Shown piece after piece: positions 17,401 to 19,581 of a stretch of DNA of 19,581 nucleotides. The translations under genes and the position numbers were made by a program. The stretch comes from Owenweeksia sp. TMED14 (GTDB lineage Bacteria; Bacteroidota; Bacteroidia; Flavobacteriales; Schleiferiaceae). The first letter of the stretch is position 1; the number at the start of each line of letters is the position of its first letter. The notes beneath the pieces are model-generated. The model searched no databases and had not been told where the DNA came from. It saw nothing but the letters and a program-made list of their open reading frames with translations. The DNA lies in NCBI GenBank assembly GCA_002167805.1, contig NHBT01000014.1, forward strand, positions 1 through 19,581, written 5' to 3'.

Positions 17401-19273
17401 TGGACCTGTGGCAACAGCTTCAGCCATTTATGGTAATGTTCCATCAACAGCTCTTCCCTACCTGGAAGACTTCAATAATGGTTTGCCTTGCACATGGAGT
17501 GTATTAGACCCCGGAGGTTCTACGTGGGAGTTTATTAATAACTATCAAACATCATCCAACCTAAATGGTACTAAATTCGCCTTTGTCGATGATGATGGAG
17601 CAGGTTCATCAGCAGCTGCAACAAATGTGAAATTAGTTTCTCCAGTATTTAATGCAGTCGGTTACGATACATTAACTGTTGAGTTTGATCATTACTGGAG
17701 ACCATTTACTGGGTCTGCAGGATATGTAGAAGTTTATGACGGAAGCGCCTGGATTCAAGTCGCTGCTTACACCACTGCAACTGTAGGAGGGTGGAGTAAT
17801 CCTGTTCATGAGACTATAGATGTATCTGCTTATCAGAACGCAGACTTTCAAGTACGATTCCGCTATGATGATCAAGGTGGGGCCTGGGGTTGGTTCTGGG
17901 CTGTAGATAATGTGGAACTTGATGGTGCATTAGCTCCATGCACAGACGTGCGAGTAGAAGTTCTTACTGATGTTTATGGTGACGAAATTTCCTGGGAGAT
18001 TGTTGACGTGAACACAGGAAATGTAATGGCATCAAGAGGTCCACTTAACTATGTATTCCCATATAATGCCTCTGCTACAAAATATGTGGATACAATATGC
18101 CTACCAGATGCGGGAACATATGAATTCAGAATTGAAGACTCATATGGTGATGGTATGAATAACCCTGTTGGTTACTACACAGTAGACATATTATGCCCGT
18201 GGGGTCTTAATAATGTTGCAAAGCTTGACACCTCTAATGGAGGAGCATTCAATTACGGAGGAACAGTAGCTGCAGGATTCACCGGAGGCTCATGGGACTC
18301 TACCGTATTCACTATCAATTGTATTCAAACTTCAGAAGTTACTTTCCAAGTAAATATGAATAAAGTCACTAGTTCGTTTACAACTCCTGAATTGAATGGA
18401 ACATTTAATAACTGGTGTGGAAACTGTGATGCGATGAGTGATGCAGATGGTGATAATGTATGGGATGTGTCTATCACCCTTCCTGTTGGAGACACTGTGG
18501 AATTTAAATATTCAGCTGACGGATGGACTATCCAGGAGTCTTTGAGCAATCAAAGTTCTTGTGTGATTCAAAGTGGTCAATTTGTGAATCGTATACTAAC
18601 AGTTCCTGCTGCAGACACTACTCTTCCTGTTGTATGTTGGGGCGAGTGTGATGATTGTGTAATTGATGTTACGCTCAATGTAAATATGGCATGGGAGGTT
18701 GCAAACGGAGCTATCGATACAAATGGTATTCATGTAGCAGGCACATGGCAAAATTGGGATCCAATGGCATCTGAGATGCTTGACCCAGACGGTGATGGAA
18801 TATACTCAATCACATTTGGTTCAGCTACAGGAGAAAGCTTACAATACAAATTTATCAACGGTATTGATTGGGCAGGTGTTGAAGCCAGCGGTGATCTCTC
18901 GGCTTGTGGAGTAAGTGATGGCCTAGGAGGTTATAATCGCTTATCAACGCTAGGTTCTGCCGACACTGTCTTCGCTGCGGTATGTTTCTCAAAATGCTAT
19001 GACTGTGCGGTAAGTATAGACGAAGCGCTAGGAAGTATTAGCCTTTATCCGAATCCGACTGCTGGAGCCTTTACTTTGGAAAGAAGCAACTTATCTGGTG
19101 AAGTTGAGGTTAGTATCATTGGCCTGCAAGGTCAGCTGTTGCAAGCAACAAAATGGGATGCTGGTTCAAGTGATCTCAGTATCGATTTGAGTGATCTTGC
19201 TTCTGGAGTCTACATGGTTCGTTTGACAGCTGAAGAGGGAACACGTACAATGCGAGTAGCAGTTCAGCGTTAA
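14468..19273 (+). CDS. Secreted multidomain beta-helix/FN3/carbohydrate-binding T9SS surface protein
   Basis: This 1601-residue protein has a signal peptide (1-23, cleavage near LSA-QT). Residues about 30-545 look like a right-handed parallel beta-helix with many N-N-x-I turns (for example ENNEIVHV). Next come an FN3 domain (548-634), a DAWGDGWNG domain (641-755), an Ig-like domain (757-825), a beta-rich segment (826-990) and a jelly-roll domain opening LPYLEDFNNG (997-1156). A second GDG-type domain follows (1157-1248, DSYGDGMNN). Then come two related starch-binding-like beta domains (1288-1391 with ELNGTFNNW, and 1398-1512 with HVAGTWQNW). A T9SS type A sorting domain (1524-1601, LYPNPTAGAF) ends the protein. 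It is probably a cell-surface adhesin or glycan-binding protein. No polysaccharide lyase catalytic residues were identified. Its base composition is less AT-rich than the sulfotransferase cluster. A strong terminator follows. Confidence 0.88.
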   Translation: MKDLTKKLLLLSALFITSLTLSAQTPMSGTYSVDLSGSGNYNSIPAAVTALAQNGVNGPVTINIKDGTYGQFTVDSIPGASSTNSVTFQSDPSNTSQAVIQDSAVIASDNYLVVLNGCDYIRFKNITFNTLSPTYGTVFYSLGPITNWTLEGNTMNGSAGNSTSWNHRMNSGAGTSRPKGTIKMIDNNINNFSRAISIGGGTYQDGADSLFIKDNIIYATDAGLDVNWAKYVEVTNNEFHKSGLTSNILWYQALNNSVNWVSFGLVFNDNIIRNAENGLNVYTNPTNLAFPLFAEVKNNDITTHYRGIYLRGNPDSLTGNTFRDIMIENNEIVHVGTSSVTATGMEFTNINIDTTKNGQVRNNMILIGNVTSNSQHRGIYLYHCANLNVNHNTVVLNSGHPLFGGNMYLGASTSATQFDPVNNKIQNNIFSNYASGSAIHAETAAAPGTFFTSDHNIYFGNSSTVMAYGVLGTGSSTISGWNTLSGGQDSNSFFGDPIFVSANDIHTAGTLADSAGTPLGLATDFDGDTRSLTNPDIGADEYTPLSCFGVTSLSATNLTASSADLSWSSYNSGAIGYQLRYNTQGSVNYTFVSGTGTSKTLNGLLSGTIYNAKVREICSVGDTSAWSDIIDFGTELCDPISRCAHEFIMKDAWGDGWNGGIISLEQKNALNGQWIEMGEASLASGAGPVSVFGQLCDGDSARLVCKAPGSFFYEMDFTLLSALGDTIYNEPGSSSNDGTTASVGQVFATFLVSCPATCPITDSITVPSETTCGPSEVTFNSSNTNPANTVLWMNSSSEVLSSGNSFTTPIITANTDYYASVFTANNLVAPHAFGPPTTLTGGFGNYTNGMWFSASQAFVLDSISVISNGLVDFQVRISEGGGSKASGHSGNELQLSDTINLPAAGTHQVYVGLAITPGTYYINFDFVSGTPGQLHRATTGGAYPYTVANVASIDSVQFGSTNSRVYYAYDWIITEGCTGPVATASAIYGNVPSTALPYLEDFNNGLPCTWSVLDPGGSTWEFINNYQTSSNLNGTKFAFVDDDGAGSSAAATNVKLVSPVFNAVGYDTLTVEFDHYWRPFTGSAGYVEVYDGSAWIQVAAYTTATVGGWSNPVHETIDVSAYQNADFQVRFRYDDQGGAWGWFWAVDNVELDGALAPCTDVRVEVLTDVYGDEISWEIVDVNTGNVMASRGPLNYVFPYNASATKYVDTICLPDAGTYEFRIEDSYGDGMNNPVGYYTVDILCPWGLNNVAKLDTSNGGAFNYGGTVAAGFTGGSWDSTVFTINCIQTSEVTFQVNMNKVTSSFTTPELNGTFNNWCGNCDAMSDADGDNVWDVSITLPVGDTVEFKYSADGWTIQESLSNQSSCVIQSGQFVNRILTVPAADTTLPVVCWGECDDCVIDVTLNVNMAWEVANGAIDTNGIHVAGTWQNWDPMASEMLDPDGDGIYSITFGSATGESLQYKFINGIDWAGVEASGDLSACGVSDGLGGYNRLSTLGSADTVFAAVCFSKCYDCAVSIDEALGSISLYPNPTAGAFTLERSNLSGEVEVSIIGLQGQLLQATKWDAGSSDLSIDLSDLASGVYMVRLTAEEGTRTMRVAVQR

Positions 19274-19288
19274 TACCAACGATTATTT

Positions 19289-19321
19289 AAAAAAAGCCGC
19301 TCCGAATTGGAGCGGCTTTTT
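19289..19321. terminator. Strong bidirectional rho-independent terminator
   Basis: The arms 19291-19303 and 19309-19321 (AAAAAGCCGCTCC and GGAGCGGCTTTTT) form 13 perfect pairs around a five-base loop. There are A residues before and T residues after the GC core, so the hairpin can end transcripts from both sides. It lies 16 nt after the stop of the 1601-residue protein gene and is the most convincing terminator in the window. Confidence 0.92.
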
Positions 19322-19360
19322 CATTTCAATGATTTATTTATCCAATTCACCCTGGATCAT

Positions 19361-19399
19361 AAAAAATGGGAATAGTAAAATATATATTGAACTATTCCC
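19361..19399 (-). terminator. Terminator of the tRNA-Arg transcript
   Basis: The arms 19368-19376 and 19391-19399 pair perfectly over 9 bp (GGGAATAGT/ACTATTCCC) around a 14-nt AT-rich loop. On the minus strand the stem is followed by ATTTTTT. It begins four bases after the encoded CCA end of the tRNA, in the right place and direction to end that transcript. Confidence 0.7.
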
Positions 19400-19402
19400 T
19401 TG

Positions 19403-19477
19403 TGGTAGCCCCGAGCAGAATCGAACTGCTATCTAAAGTTTAGGAAACTTCTATTCTATCCGTTGAACTACGGGGCC
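19403..19477 (-). tRNA. tRNA-Arg (anticodon CCU), CCA encoded
   Basis: Read on the minus strand, the 75-nt sequence folds as a full cloverleaf. The acceptor stem is GGCCCCG/CGGGGCT with a G1-U72 wobble. The D stem is GTTC/GAAT with a GG-containing loop, and the anticodon stem is GAAGT/ACTTT with loop TTCCTAA, giving anticodon CCT (arginine AGG codon). The variable loop has four bases, the T stem is AGCAG/CTGCT with loop TTCGATT, the discriminator base is A and the CCA is in the DNA. It lies 14 nt after the stop codon of the neighbouring synthetase-like gene. Confidence 0.95.
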
Positions 19478-19491
19478 TTAAACTTGAAATT

Positions 19492-19581
19492 TTATTTTTT
19501 CAATTTCGCCTTTTGCGTTTCAATTTCATGGTCTTCAACTTTATCAAAAAGCAATTCAGTTTTTCCAACTTGTGAGCCAGG
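19492..19581 (-). CDS. metG: C-terminal end of a probable methionyl-tRNA synthetase (runs off the right edge)
   Basis: An open frame reads in from base 19581 on the minus strand and ends at TAA 19492-19494, giving 29 visible residues. The piece contains GKTELLFDKVEDHEIETQ and a lysine-rich end. The pattern of a hydrophobic pair, F, K, a V/I-E-D and E-I-E-x-Q matches the linker that follows the anticodon-binding domain of bacterial MetRS (commonly LLFEKIEDEEIEAQ or similar). If so, the protein ends just after this linker and lacks the C-terminal EMAP/tRNA-binding domain present in many MetRS. The call rests on a short stretch and is moderate. The gene may be co-transcribed with the tRNA-Arg gene. 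Confidence 0.5.
   Translation of the reverse strand, partial: PGSQVGKTELLFDKVEDHEIETQKAKLKK

Noticed and set aside
15982-18549. Several 60-75-codon minus-strand and out-of-frame ORFs inside the 1601-codon gene
   Set aside because: They are shadows of a well-supported coding frame and lack any own signals.
1-19581. CRISPR array, transposase, phage or plasmid functions
   Set aside because: No short regularly spaced direct repeats, transposase motifs, integrase or replication genes were seen; the only tandem repeats are protein-coding.

Overview
The window looks like a chromosomal segment of a marine-type, AT-rich Bacteroidota bacterium, probably of the Flavobacteriia group. The reasons are two very large exported proteins with Por/type IX secretion system (T9SS) C-terminal sorting domains, the near absence of Shine-Dalgarno sequences, promoter -7 elements of the TAnnTTTG type, and a non-phosphorylating glyceraldehyde-3-phosphate dehydrogenase of the form common in this phylum. 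This assignment comes from reading motifs, not from a database search.

Layout. At 1-483 (minus) is the N-terminal part of a probable AraC-type regulator that runs off the left edge. At 750-2330 (minus) is gapN, with a TTG start and a good promoter, followed upstream by a GT4 glycosyltransferase (2479-3570, minus). A divergent 69-nt gap leads to a 1351-residue secreted VPS10/Asp-box beta-propeller protein (3640-7695, plus) with PKD, jelly-roll and three 52-residue tandem repeats. Next is a compact, very AT-rich plus-strand cluster: an arylsulfotransferase-like protein (7781-9058), a 45-residue membrane microprotein (9060-9197), a membrane-anchored PAPS-type sulfotransferase (9201-10553) and a 98-residue membrane protein (10605-10901). 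A sugar porter (10909-12240, minus) and a small membrane/coiled-coil protein (12324-12674, plus) diverge from each other. A second sulfotransferase (12681-13655, minus) diverges from a SnoaL-like lipoprotein (13700-14209, plus). A 1601-residue secreted beta-helix/FN3/carbohydrate-binding T9SS protein fills 14468-19273 and ends at a strong terminator. The right edge has a tRNA-Arg(CCU) gene with its own terminator and the last 29 codons of a probable methionyl-tRNA synthetase gene, both on the minus strand.

How the genes may work together. gapN, the tRNA gene and the probable metG end are housekeeping. The accessory part combines one glycosyltransferase, one periplasmic-type sulfotransferase homologue, two PAPS-type sulfotransferases, a sugar transporter and two cell-surface glycan-type proteins. 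This suggests sulfation of a surface or exported glycan or small molecule, but no PAPS-forming genes lie in the window and no substrate can be named. The most interesting unit is the 7781-10553 trio with its overlooked 45-residue membrane peptide.
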